From Phoma sp. XZ068 (taxonomy: Eukaryota > Ascomycota > Dothideomycetes > Pleosporales > Didymellaceae), in contig RBKR01000020.1 in assembly GCA_004835665.1 (NCBI GenBank), positions 124,001 to 188,000 of the forward strand: a DNA stretch of 64,000 nt, in the 5' to 3' direction. Each line of letters opens with the position of its first letter. Within the stretch, counting starts at the first letter, position 1. Under the pieces are notes generated by a model that did no database searches, had not been told where the DNA came from, and worked only from the letters and a program-made list of their open reading frames with translations. The translations under genes and the position numbers were made by a program. Positions 33,405 through 43,822 of the stretch are shown here, piece after piece.

Positions 33405-34867
33405 ATTGGCAGCTGTTGAAGGCCGTATATCTCAATCAATTGAGGTCCGCTACCAAATGGAAAAGTGGACTGGAGATTCTAAAACCTCTATGTGGCTCAG
33501 GTAAAAGAGTAGCTCTTCGGTCCTTGGGTATTATGTACCTCATTAAGAACCTCATGCCACATTTCCCTCTTCTTCATCGGGCCCCCCGTCAAAGGAGCCT
33601 TGCGAAGCCTCCTGTTTTAGTCGTACAAGGATCTCAGCGACTGCAGCCAAGCACTTCATTTAATTGCTCAGTTGATGCCCGGAACTACTGCCGTGTACAC
33701 AATTAGGCCCCAGGCTAACCACATAGGGTACGCTGCAGCGGGTAGCTCCGTTCCTGGCGGCCGCAACTGGTCGCGCGCATCAACAGCTTCCCGCACGGAC
33801 GGGGGCAACGGGAATGGAGGCCTCCAGGCGAAAAACTCAAGGTTTTCTCGTTAGGAACGCGCGCTGGGTGCTATTTGGTGCGCGTGCGGTCACCGAGACA
33901 CCTAGGTATATATTTGCAAGCTGACCGTGGATTCGCCAAAAGGGCCAAGACATGTAATATCGTTACTGTAGACTGCGTGTCAGAATCCAACGCTTTTTTC
34001 CCTGCAGGCCTTGTGTGCCCTGGATCGACGCTTGTGCTATTCTTGTAAACAGTTCAAAGCTCGAGGCGGTTGTCGGCCCTTGCATCGCGTTTTCAGCTCT
34101 CTTTCTTTCCGTGACCTGCAACATTGGTTCTGCAGTCGTCCGGGGACTTAGGACAGCCTATTGTTCATACATCTCTTGTCCTCTACCCTAAAAGCACCAC
34201 ATCGCTTGTGGTCCCACGTAAGGTCGGAATAACGGTGGCTCTGCTCAGCGAGCGTTCATTCAAGTATTCCAAGATTGTTAGCGGTTGTCAAGTTTGTGAA
34301 ATGGGCGGATACGCAAGAAGCTATGGTCGTTGAGAGTATCGGAAGAGGTCGTGTCCCATTTGGCAGTTGAGGATCGGAGACAAATTTTGCTCGGCTCTGG
34401 CGGTGTTTGGGTGAGTATGAGAACAGCTTCGAATAGGTATATCGAGAGCATTTCTGTCTTCCCGAGAATTGGCAAAACAAGACCTCAATGCTTTGGTATT
34501 TGAAAGCAACACAATTGCCTGTCGTACGATCCCAGAATTACTGCGAAGTTTATGCGGCCACTAAACAGTAGCGGCAACGAGAACGCCGGTTAATCTGTTC
34601 GACCCCACACTTGAGGGTATGACGCGGGGAAAAGCACGTCCAACCACAGCACAGCACTTCCCGTGGGTAAATGCTGCATAATTTTGCGGGGCCTAAGCTC
34701 ACACCAGGAGCTCCACTATGTTGGACTATGTTGATGTATTTGAGAGTACCTCGTCCGTCATCACTTTCGATTCTTCGTTGAACACCATCCCTTAGCTGTC
34801 CCACGGCTTGAATTATACTTCATACTGCTTATACTTTCATTCACATTACTCTTCTTACGCGCCCAAT
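33405..34867. other. 1.46-kb intergenic region
   Basis: Separates the divergent CFEM-like gene and GH35 gene. Small open frames do not show domains. The GH35 frame is open upstream to 34808 without a better start. No gene supported. Confidence 0.4.
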
Positions 34868-36580
34868 ATGACAGCGGTCGATATCCCACATCTTCGCAAG
34901 ACCAAGACGTCGAGCCAGCTCATCGTCGATGGCAAGCCGTTTCTGATGCTCAGCGCTGAGCTGCACAACTCTACACTCAGTTCTGCCCGATACATGGCCG
35001 ACGATAAAATTTGGCAGAATATGCGAAACATGCATATCAATACTCTGCTGGGATCAGTATCATGGGAGCAGATCGAGCCAGAGGAGGGAAAGTTTGACTT
35101 CTCAAACCTCGATGCTGTCATTCTGGCGGCTCGCGAGCACAATATGAAGCTTGTCCTGCTCTGGTTTGGTAGCTTCAAGAACGCACTCTCGACATACGTG
35201 CCAGCCTGGGTGAAGAAGGACGTCAAGCGCTTCCCAAGAGTGCACACGGTCGAGGCAGGAAACAGGAAACGAACACTAGAGCTCCTTAGTCCCTTCTCGG
35301 AGAACTGCTGGACAGCAGACGCCAAAGCGTTCGGAAAGTTGATGGCGCACCTGAAAGAGTTCGATGCTCAGCATAGCACTGTGTTGATGGTGCAGGTCGA
35401 GAACGAGACTGGACTGCTCGGCGACTTCAGAGACCGATCCAAGATTGCGGAGAAGAAATATAGCGAAGCAGTGCCTCAGGGTCTCCTCGAGCATCTGCAG
35501 ACGAAATATGCAGATCTACATCCTGAGTTCACCAGGCGCTTCCCTGAAATCAAGTCTGCGTCCGTCGGGTCCTCGTGGAAGGACATCTTCGGCTCGAACG
35601 ATGAAGTCAATGCCGAAGAGATGTTCATGGCTGATGCCTTCTCGAGGTACATCCACCACGTCGCCTCAGCTGGCAAGGCCGAATACCCGATACCACTTTA
35701 CGTCAATGTATGGCTGAATTTCGACAACCCCGGTGATCTCGACCTTGCCGAAGTCGATGTTGTGGTCGGTGGAGGTGCTAAAGCTGGTATCTACCCTTCG
35801 GGCGGACCTTGCCCTCACACCACAGATGTCTACAAGTTCAATGCCCCGAGCCTTGACTTCATCTCGCCGGACTTGTATTTTCATGACTACGAGCAAACTT
35901 GTATCAACTACAGGCATGGTGGTCAGCCACTCTTCATTCCAGAGCAGAGGCGAGACGAGTATGGTATTAGACGAGTGTGGCTCGCATATGGCACATACCT
36001 TGCGCTGGGCTGCTCGCCATTTGGCATCGATTCCCTCTCTGCAGCAGAATCCCCTGCAACAAAGCACTACAGCCTTATCCACTCGCTCAGGCACCAGATC
36101 CTCGAAGCACAAGCAGAGCGTCCGGAGGACATGTTCGGCTTCTTTTTCGACGACTTTGTCCAGGGCCAGAAGATTGCAGAGAAGCCTTGGACAAAAAAGA
36201 TTGCAGGCTACGAGGTCATCGTTGAGCGCGCCTTCGTCTTCGGTAAAGCTGGCCCAGGTGCTGGAATCGTTATCCATCAAGGCAATGGCAAGTTTATGTG
36301 CGCTGGTTGGGGGTTCAATCTTTCTTTCAAGAGCACAAACCCCAAGTCGACGTTTACAGGCATCCTGCATGCTGAAGAGAAAGAGGTGAACCCGGAGACT
36401 GGAGAGTTGAGTACACTCAAGGTATTAGGTGGTGATGAAACAAGGAGTGGCGAATTCCTAATCATGCCCAACGAGGATCCTGACTACGGCGGTTTCCCCA
36501 TTGCTGTCACCATCCCAGCCCGGACATGCATTGCGGAGTGCTGGGCTTATAGTTTGGAGGAAACTGAAGATGACTATTGA
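34868..36580 (+). CDS. GH35 beta-galactosidase-like enzyme with DUF5597-type C-terminal domain
   Basis: A 570-residue intronless protein. Residues 1 to about 400 form a TIM barrel of the GH35 type: an early FLMLSAELHNST, MHINTLLGSVSWEQIEPEEG, and the acid/base in MVQVENETGLLG (Glu180, second Glu of the NE pair) with the nucleophile in LFIPEQRRDEYG (Glu359). The C-terminal 170 residues are a DUF5597-type beta domain, seen with GH35 in bacterial and fungal proteins. No signal peptide is present, so the enzyme is probably intracellular and would cleave an imported galactoside. The start is the ATG at 34868; upstream residues include a Ser/Tyr-rich stretch unlike coding sequence. It is followed after only 8 bp by the convergent stop of a Zn2Cys6 regulator, and the transporter is just beyond: see the module in findings. 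Confidence 0.88.
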   Translation: MTAVDIPHLRKTKTSSQLIVDGKPFLMLSAELHNSTLSSARYMADDKIWQNMRNMHINTLLGSVSWEQIEPEEGKFDFSNLDAVILAAREHNMKLVLLWFGSFKNALSTYVPAWVKKDVKRFPRVHTVEAGNRKRTLELLSPFSENCWTADAKAFGKLMAHLKEFDAQHSTVLMVQVENETGLLGDFRDRSKIAEKKYSEAVPQGLLEHLQTKYADLHPEFTRRFPEIKSASVGSSWKDIFGSNDEVNAEEMFMADAFSRYIHHVASAGKAEYPIPLYVNVWLNFDNPGDLDLAEVDVVVGGGAKAGIYPSGGPCPHTTDVYKFNAPSLDFISPDLYFHDYEQTCINYRHGGQPLFIPEQRRDEYGIRRVWLAYGTYLALGCSPFGIDSLSAAESPATKHYSLIHSLRHQILEAQAERPEDMFGFFFDDFVQGQKIAEKPWTKKIAGYEVIVERAFVFGKAGPGAGIVIHQGNGKFMCAGWGFNLSFKSTNPKSTFTGILHAEEKEVNPETGELSTLKVLGGDETRSGEFLIMPNEDPDYGGFPIAVTIPARTCIAECWAYSLEETEDDY

Positions 36581-36588
36581 AAATCGCA

Positions 36589-38284
36589 TTAGAGATAGGA
36601 AGTAGCATGCACAGGCCGCAAATCTAGATTTTCCAGCTTCGCCAGCAACCTGTCCAGATTCACGCTCGCTTGTAAAGTCCGTCCATGTGAGCCGGTCCGT
36701 AATTCGTCTAGCAGTGCGCTTCCGATGTCGCGAATCTTGGGTACAATGCTATAGCCATTTGCGTCAAAAACCTCTGTTGGCATATGGTACAGAATTTCGA
36801 GTAATTCATCGACAACACGATGTCGTTCCTCAATCACAGCGTGAGGTGTAATGAGTAGGCCTTCCGTTTTTGCGATCGTGTTCATCTGTTCGAGCAAGTT
36901 TGATCGTATGTGTAGCTGCGTAATCTTCAAATTGACCGTCTGCACATCGAAGCCGAAGTCGCCGTTAACTTGGCTTCCTTTCCAGCTCAGCTCTGGTGGC
37001 AAATTGTCTACGATTCGATGAGTACGCTCGATATGCGCTTGCAAATTTTCCGTGGATTGATTCGCAGTGGCTTGGCTAGATTGCCAGACCATGAATAATC
37101 GGGAAAGCGCGTTCAGACCTGGCACATACGAGTGCTCGCTACCTATGTGTTCGGGTGATGATGGCTCCTCTTGGTCCAGTAAATGTGCGTCGGGAATCTC
37201 TAACGGCATCAAGCTACTTGTCTGGTCATGCGCTTGACGCAGAAAAAGTAATTCCCGCCCATACATGTCGCTTGTACAATGCCCAGCGTAGATGAGCCAG
37301 TAGAGGCGTTTCAATATTTGAGCATCCAGAAAGGACATAGTATCAATCGACTGATGGACCAGGAACTTGACGCTCATAGCTGCCTCGGTGATGAGCCGAT
37401 GCGATAGCGGCGAGTCGATACCGTGTTCGTGATGCAGCGCGGTACCAAAGTTGTACATAGCGATGCTCCGCTCCACTGTGATTGTGGCACTAGGGCTCCA
37501 CACACCTAAGCGCTCTGCAAAGTCTAGACAGTACTCTACTGTCATATTGGTGTAAAGCTGACGTCTTCGGCGTAAGCTAGCCACTGTTGCCGCGCAGATT
37601 GATGCAACGAGGACCAAGAAGGAAGTCGGCACAATATCAGGTGAGCTTTGACTTTCCTGCCACCGTTGCATGAACCGATCCTGGTGCAGTATCGGTGCCA
37701 CTGGATGGATCCATCCGAACCAGTCGGCGATGAGCTGCTGTATGATTTCGGGTGGTGCGAGCGCCTCCAAACTCGTTGAGCTCTCTATTCTCTGGCCATC
37801 AAGCTCGTTCCGCAGCGCCTCAATGTATCGGTTTTTCGGGCCGCGCTTCTTTCTCGGCTGAACGCTTGTGCAATGAATTTCGAGCTCAATGCATGTGGAA
37901 CACTTGGACTGTCCATCCGTGACCATACACTACTAATAATTAGCTTTAGATTCAGACTCCATGCATTGCTGTAATATCATGGCTGTTAAGTAATACGGAT
38001 TGTCTGTCTCTGCACGCGGGCCAACAGTGCTTTCACTTTAGCGTACGAGTACGATGACCTCCAGGATAGTACTCTGGTTGCTCAGCGATTCCTGGACAAG
38101 GGCTGGATGCGATATTGCAAACGAATCCGGTTGTAATTCAACACATTGTGAGCAGGGCATGTACAGCACTCTCGTACTCGCCAAAACAAGAAGGGAGCAC
38201 GATGTCAAAACATGTATGCATACTCACCTTCACCTTTCTTGCGCGACACGCATCACACGCGGCTGAATTGCGTTGACGAGTCAT
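36589..38284 (-). CDS. Zn2Cys6 transcription factor next to GH35 and transporter genes
   Basis: Two exons: 38284-38228 encodes residues 1-19, and 37929-36589 the remaining 446, total 465 residues. The 298-nt intron (GTGAGT...TTAGTAG, branch GCTAAT) lies inside the zinc cluster. Joining restores Cys10, 13, 20, 29, 32 and 39, spacing CX2CX6CX8CX2CX6C, followed by a basic linker RKKRGPKNR. The downstream part is the fungal-specific transcription factor domain (for example WFGWIHPVAPILHQDRF and LYWLIYAGHCTSDMYGRELL). It is convergent with GH35 and divergent from the transporter, a strong positional argument that it regulates both. The long intron is unusual for this genome. Without exon 1, the ORF would lack half the DNA-binding motif. 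Confidence 0.88.
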
Positions 38285-38648
38285 ATCATCCGATGAATAT
38301 CCAGGGTGCTCTCAGATCTGTCGGAAGACGGGGGGCAAGCGCCTGCTTATATCTCGGAAAATTCGTGCATTGAAGCTAGCCACACGAAGCCTAGCGCGTG
38401 AAACGGACCACTCTCGAGACTTCGCGCTCCTTGTCTCCCCGCAACAGATGACTGCCGAACACCCCAGATTCCCACCCCATGGCACCGGTGGCGTGTTGCA
38501 GGGTATCGTAAGAGGCCGAAGTGTAGCCACCATGCTTAAGACGATGAATGTATATATGCCCATGATGGAGACATCCTAAGATCATCATTCGAGGCACTCT
38601 TGTTCGCCTTGGACACATTTTCACTCTCCGCCCTGAATTTTTCACATC
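38285..38648. promoter_or_regulatory. shared divergent promoter, regulator / sugar transporter
   Basis: A 364-bp region between divergent starts. A TATATATG element at about 38551-38558 lies about 90 bp upstream of the transporter ATG. CGG-N4-CGG at 38322-38331 is a direct repeat of CGG triplets near the regulator side. Both fit a locally regulated pair; binding is inference. Confidence 0.45.
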
Positions 38649-40378
38649 ATGGACAGCAAGCAAGACATCGACGTCGTGCATCGTGAAGATGTTGCGGCCC
38701 CCTTCCAGCCAGCCGAGGATGAGCGACCATGGTACAAGCAACCTGAACTTCGGAAGCTGTACCTCATGATGCCATTCCTGTTTCTCGGTTCCACTACCTT
38801 GGGCTATGATGGAAGTCTTCTCAACGGACTTCAGACAATGCCTGCGTGGCAGGCATGTAAGTTCACCTGTCAAAACCCTTTCTGTGGCCCGCAACGGTTA
38901 ATTGACATCTCCTGTAGATTTCCACCATCCGACCGGCTCACGACTCGGTCTGCTTGGAGCTTTCCCAGGCTTTGGCGGCTTCGCTGTTCTGCTCTTCACG
39001 CCGTACATCGCCGATATCCTTGGCCGCCGTATGGGTACAGCAATCGGTTGTGTACTCGTAATTGTTGGGTCCATCATCCAGGCACTACCACAAGCAGGCA
39101 ATCCTGATGCGATGTTCCTCGCAGGTAGGTTCATCATGGGAATGGGCAGTAATATCTCGAACGCTACCTGCCCACTCCTGATCACCGAAGTCGCACATCC
39201 CAGGCACCGTGGCCGAGTGACAACCATCTACAACACGCTTTGGTACATGGGCTCTATACTCGCTGCATGGACTACATACGGTACACTCACACACCTTACA
39301 TCGGACCTGTCTTGGAGACTGCCCATCGGGCTTCAGTGTGCAATGCCAGGCATCCAGCTGCTCTTCGTCTACCTTCTGCCCGAAAGCCCACGATGGCTGA
39401 TCAGTAAAGATAAGCACGACGCTGCGAAGAAGGTGTTGACCAAGTATCATGGTAATGGGGACGATAACGACTTTGTCAACTGGGAGTTCAACGAGATCAG
39501 CCAGACCTTGAAGATCGAGAAGGCTGCAAGTGCCACTAGTGGGTGGTATGAGCTTGTCAGGACGCCTGGCAACAGGAAGAGGTGCTTGCTCATCATTCTG
39601 ACCGCCATCTTTTCGCAGTGTTCTGGCAATGGTCTTGTCAGCTACTATTTAGCTGCTGTCTTGGAGACCATTGGCATTACCAAGTAAGTGCTCCTTCTCG
39701 GAAGATGTTGGTTGCAACAATACTGACAAAACTGTAGCGGGCCCGATCAGGCTTTGATTAATGGTGGTTTGACAATCTGGTGTTTCGTTGTATCGCTCGG
39801 CTGCGCCTTCCTCGTCGATCGTATCGGCCGTCGCACTCTTTTCCTAAGCGCCGGCGTCGGCATGCTTATTGCATTCAGCATCTGGACCGCCTGCAGCGCC
39901 GTCTATGCACAGACTGGCAACCCAAGTGCCGGTTCAGCTGTCTTGGCTATGATCTTCCTCTTTTACGGAGCTGCTGGTATCGCCTGGCCGGGTCTGACCG
40001 TCTCATACACCGTCGAGATCCTTCCTTTTAACATCCGCGCCAAAGGTCTCACGCTATGCTTTGTGTTCACGTCCCTGTCTGGTGTATTCAATCAATATGT
40101 GAATCCCATTGGCATCGAGGCATTAGGTTGGAAGTTCTATATCGTATATGTCGTCGTCCTAGTGCTCGAGTGTCTGGCAATCTATTTCCTTTACGTCGAG
40201 ACCAGAGGTCCGGTATGTATCTACCTGAAACTGCGGCACTCAACATGTACTGACTTCAGAATAGACTTTGGAGGAGATTGCGATTCTTTTCGATGGCGAA
40301 AACGCCAATGTGGCAGGTGCAAATGTGGTACTGGGTCCAGATGGCCAATTGAAACCCGCAAAAGGCGGGGACTGCTGA
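38649..40378 (+). CDS. MFS sugar transporter, lactose-permease-like
   Basis: Four exons, 38649-38856, 38918-39683, 39738-40212 and 40265-40378, with introns of 61, 54 and 52 nt, give 520 residues, standard for the sugar porter family. Twelve hydrophobic helices are expected. Signatures seen: TTLGYDGSLLNGLQTMPAWQ (an N-terminal motif typical of the fungal lactose permease branch), ADILGRRMG, LLPESPRWLIS, FLVDRIGRRTLF and, across the last intron, ETRGPTLEEI. Each junction restores a full codon. Substrate is likely a disaccharide or galactoside, inferred from the GH35 neighbour. It shares a 364-bp promoter with the Zn2Cys6 gene. A tail of about 30 residues is Gly/Asn-rich and ends GGDC. Confidence 0.92.
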
Positions 40379-40753
40379 GGACCTCGGCGGTGATACCCCT
40401 CATATTTCCGTCATGCCAGACAGTCATGATCCAATCAATGTTTGTTTTGCTCCATGAGAATCATCTTGTGTGCCTAGTCGAAATCTTACTCATGCGGAGA
40501 GTATTTGATAATTACGGAGAGATACAGCGACGACCCCCGGAGTCATTCTTGCTACTCCTAACAGATCGAGGGTGGAAGAGGGGGTACAGTCAGATGTAAA
40601 GTGAGATCTTGCTGATTGTGGAAGGCGCAGGAAGCACTGGCTGGGCAGACCTTCGGTGCTGCAATTGTCTTAAATACTCGCTCACTGTACCGAAACAACT
40701 CATCATATGCATCTTTGAACTGCTCAAATAAACATGAACAATAAACTTCCACC
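40379..40753. other. intergenic region
   Basis: 3' flank of the transporter and promoter of the methyltransferase. A frame extending from the transporter's third intron runs through here but is not coding. No gene seen. Confidence 0.4.
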
Positions 40754-41663
40754 ATGCCTTCTTCAACTTCGATCTCCAAAACAGGCTTGAACGATGATAA
40801 TGTAATTTTCGCCGCCAATGAAAACGAGGTCGAGCGTCTAGACAAACAACACAAGGTCGTATACGCGGCAATGCCGCAGCTAGTCCTGGCTCCCATCGAC
40901 CTCAGTAAAGGAGGATACCGTGTCTTGGACCAAGCTACCGGAAGTGGTGGGTACTTCAAACATGCCAACTATCCCGGTACTGACACAAGCAGGCATATGG
41001 ATCCGCGACGTGCGCCAGGCAACCGGCAGTGCCTCGAATACGTGGCTAGGAACTGACATCGAGGACGACTACTTCCCCCAAGATGCGCCACCAGACACTT
41101 CATACCAGCACCAATCGATGACTGATCCATGGCCTGTAGCTTGGCAAGGGACATTTGATTTGGTGCATTCGCGGATGGCGCTGCCAGGAGTCGGGCTGAA
41201 TCCACTTGAAGAGGTAGTCAGGAACCTGGTGGCTTTGGTAAAGCCTGGCGGTTGGATTCAGTTGGTAGAGATGGAGTGGGAGGATTGGGAGGCCGGGCCG
41301 GCTCTAAGGGTATTTCACACCGCTATGAAGCAGCTTGTGAGTATGGTGACGAATGGGCAAGGAGTGGACATGCGGAGACGCTTGGTCACAATGTTCGGGG
41401 ATGCTGGTCTGACAAACGTTGAACACAGGATTATTCCTGTACCAGTGGGGATGAGGGCGCCGGAGGATGTGCAAGAGGTAAGCCTGCAAAGCATGTTTGC
41501 AACAGCTTCATTTGCATCGGATACATTGAGGAAGTTACCGCCCATCGATATTGTTGGAGAGGAGTTGGAAACGATACCGTCGAAGCTAGTAGAGGAGCTG
41601 CAAGAAATCGGCGGAGTGTACAAATTGTTCGCTCTTTGGGCTCAGAAGCCGATCAATGTCTAA
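40754..41663 (+). CDS. LaeA-like SAM-dependent methyltransferase
   Basis: Two exons, 40754-40946 and 40993-41663, with a 46-nt intron (GTGGGT...AGCAG, phase 1), give 287 residues. Motif I spans the intron: VLDQATGSGIWIRDV, a form of the SAM-binding loop seen in fungal LaeA-like methyltransferases. Other segments (GTDIEDDYFP, GTFDLVHSRMAL, LVKPGGWIQLVEMEWEDW) are the acidic motif II and the post-III strand. Such enzymes are frequent in secondary metabolism or regulate it, though the individual substrate is unknown. It starts about 375 bp after the sugar transporter and may or may not belong to that module. The alternative donor at 40951 would break the frame. Confidence 0.85.
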
Positions 41664-41864
41664 GAAACAAGGTGTGATCCCCTTGATCTCAACAACTTGT
41701 GGGTTTTGAGGCACTTTGTTCCATCTCGTCTACATGGCTTCCTTGTCGATCTCATCCCCCGCCTCAGCTCAATCACCCATTTTAAGCAATCGTCCCCGTT
41801 AGGCATGAGTCGAGGTTGGTCTCAAGTTTCCATTAGTGGGTGTTCGCTCGCTCGCTCGCTATCC

Positions 41865-42341
41865 TCACCAAGGCAGAGCCTCAGGCCCACGCTCCAATTG
41901 CGCAACCCTACTCCTTCTCGCCTCCGCCCTTTCTTCCGCATCCCCATACCCATGACCCGTCTCCCATCTCCTCTTCACTCTACGGACAGCAAAGCGTCCA
42001 ATGCCCCAGACCGAACTTGCAATGATAGTACCCGCAATGCCTGTAGGTGCGAGCACAAAACCTGCACCACTCACGAAGGTGCCAATCGCGCCCGCGCCTA
42101 TCGTGGCAACCAACGAGCCAATGGCGACATATTTGGCATAACGCACCACACGCCAAAAGACGAAGATTAGGCTGGATCGAAGGATGCGGAGAGCTGCGCG
42201 GGTACGTCGCGATGAAACGGCGCCAGCGCCTGCTGTTTTGGGGTCGTAGAGGTGGCGGAGATTTTGCTTCGTCGTGGCGAGAGCAGATCGAGAGCGCGCA
42301 TCTATTGCAACATCATGTTCATCTGTGGAATGTGTTGCCAT
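41865..42341 (-). CDS. small integral membrane protein
   Basis: A 158-residue protein starting at the ATG at 42341 (MATHSTDEHD). An N-terminal soluble part of about 65 residues is followed by two hydrophobic helices (FVFWRVVRYAKYVAIGSLVA and then a Gly-rich VSGAGFVLAPTGIAGTII) and an Arg-rich tail. The Gly-rich second helix suggests helix packing. No family is recognised. No signal peptide. It lies tail-to-tail with the methyltransferase (201 bp gap). Confidence 0.6.
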   Translation of the reverse strand: MATHSTDEHDVAIDARSRSALATTKQNLRHLYDPKTAGAGAVSSRRTRAALRILRSSLIFVFWRVVRYAKYVAIGSLVATIGAGAIGTFVSGAGFVLAPTGIAGTIIASSVWGIGRFAVRRVKRRWETGHGYGDAEERAEARRSRVAQLERGPEALPW

Positions 42342-42790
42342 TGTGATGTTGTTAAGGAAGGGGTCGCTGCACGATCGTCGACTTGACAAAGGCGAATATG
42401 AAATCGAAGCCGTAAAGTTTGTGATTGCTAGCTCATGACGTCACAGCAAAAACAAACAACATCAAGCGCCGGAATATACATTCTTGCTTCTAGTATATTA
42501 CAGTTATAATACTATGGCTTGCAGGTACGAATAGTCTTCAGGCCGCCTCCACAATTGAATGGATGCCAGCGGGAACGCCGAAGTCGGACATCGGAATGCT
42601 GCTCCGACTTTACGCCCTGGATGTCATTGCCGATGATAGCCATCGTCCCTACAATGGACGTACTATATGAACACCAGCACTAGGCCAAGCTGAAGTATAT
42701 GGCCACATTGAATATCGGCTACTGACTAATCCTCCAAACATCTTATACAACTCCATCTACACCGAGTCTGCCATCAGTTGATCAAACGCC
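42342..42790. other. divergent promoter region
   Basis: 449 bp between the divergent membrane protein and proline racemase-family genes. An AT-rich stretch near 42,480-42,520 precedes a CAACCTC-type leader. No gene seen. Confidence 0.4.
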
Positions 42791-43822
42791 ATGGCTTCAG
42801 CATATTGGATCCAAACCGAAGACTGGCACACAGCAGGCGAACCCTTCCGAATCGTCGATCAACTACCAGATGGATCACTCCCGGATGCGCCCACAGTAGC
42901 AGAGCGCCGTTTTGCCATCCTTAAGACCCCGGGCCACGCCCTAGACGTCCTGCGCCAGCAACTGTGTCACGAACCACGAGGCCACTCTGATATGTATGGC
43001 GGCTTCATCACTCCTCCAAATGACTCTGGTGCGCACTTTGGTGTGTTGTTCTGGCATGCCGAGGGTTTCTCTACAGCGTGCGGTCACGGGACCATGGCGT
43101 TGGGGTACTGGGCTATTAATAACGGTATAGTCAAGGCGCCAGAGGGCGATGGAGTAGTGGATGTTGTCGTTGATGTTCCATCTGGTCGTGTTGTAGCCAC
43201 CATTGCTATCAGTCAGGGCAAGCCAGTACATGCGGACTTTGTCAACGTGTTGAGCTATCAGCTAGAGAAGGGGCTGTTGGTCGAGGTTCCTTCACGAGGT
43301 ATCAACATTGCTGCGGACTTGACATTTGGTGGTGCAGTTTATGCAACAGTCGATGCAGCGCAATTTGGTCTGAGAGTTGAGCCGAAGAATGCGAACCACT
43401 TCATCGAGTTAGGGAGGGAGATCAAGAAACATCTCGGGACAAGAGCACACTATGGTACATACGACTGCTATGGTGTTATCTTCTACCATGAAGATGACAC
43501 GAGCACAAATCCAGTCAGACAAACGAATGTCACCGTCTTTGCTCATGGGCAAATCGACCGTTCTCCATGCGGTTCTGGAACCTGTGCAAGACTGGCAGTA
43601 CTGTTAGCGGAGGGTAGAATAGGTGCAGGGCGGTCGAAGCTGGTACATGGCTCCATTGTTGGGTCGACCTTTGAGGGCGACATATTGACGGAAGAAAGAA
43701 GTCCCATCGAAGGAGGCGCACCAGCGTGTATACCGAGAGTACGAGGTCATGCAAATCTGGTTGGGAGGATGAAATTTCTCATTGATCCCAAGGATCCAGT
43801 TCTACCGTTCACATTGCGATGA
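42791..43822 (+). CDS. proline racemase / hydroxyproline epimerase-family enzyme
   Basis: A 343-residue intronless protein. The family motifs are complete: HTAGEPFRI near the N-terminus, FSTACGHGTMALG with Cys97 and DRSPCGSGT with Cys260. In this family two cysteines at these sites act as the pair of acid/base catalysts for racemase and epimerase activity; dehydratases of trans-3-hydroxyproline carry Thr in place of the second Cys. Both Cys are present here, so an epimerase or racemase acting on proline or 4-hydroxyproline is favoured. Hydroxyproline is abundant in plant cell wall glycoproteins, which could make this a nutrient-use enzyme; that is inference. The first residue before CGHG is Ala rather than the common Met. 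No signal peptide, so intracellular. Confidence 0.88.
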   Translation: MASAYWIQTEDWHTAGEPFRIVDQLPDGSLPDAPTVAERRFAILKTPGHALDVLRQQLCHEPRGHSDMYGGFITPPNDSGAHFGVLFWHAEGFSTACGHGTMALGYWAINNGIVKAPEGDGVVDVVVDVPSGRVVATIAISQGKPVHADFVNVLSYQLEKGLLVEVPSRGINIAADLTFGGAVYATVDAAQFGLRVEPKNANHFIELGREIKKHLGTRAHYGTYDCYGVIFYHEDDTSTNPVRQTNVTVFAHGQIDRSPCGSGTCARLAVLLAEGRIGAGRSKLVHGSIVGSTFEGDILTEERSPIEGGAPACIPRVRGHANLVGRMKFLIDPKDPVLPFTLR

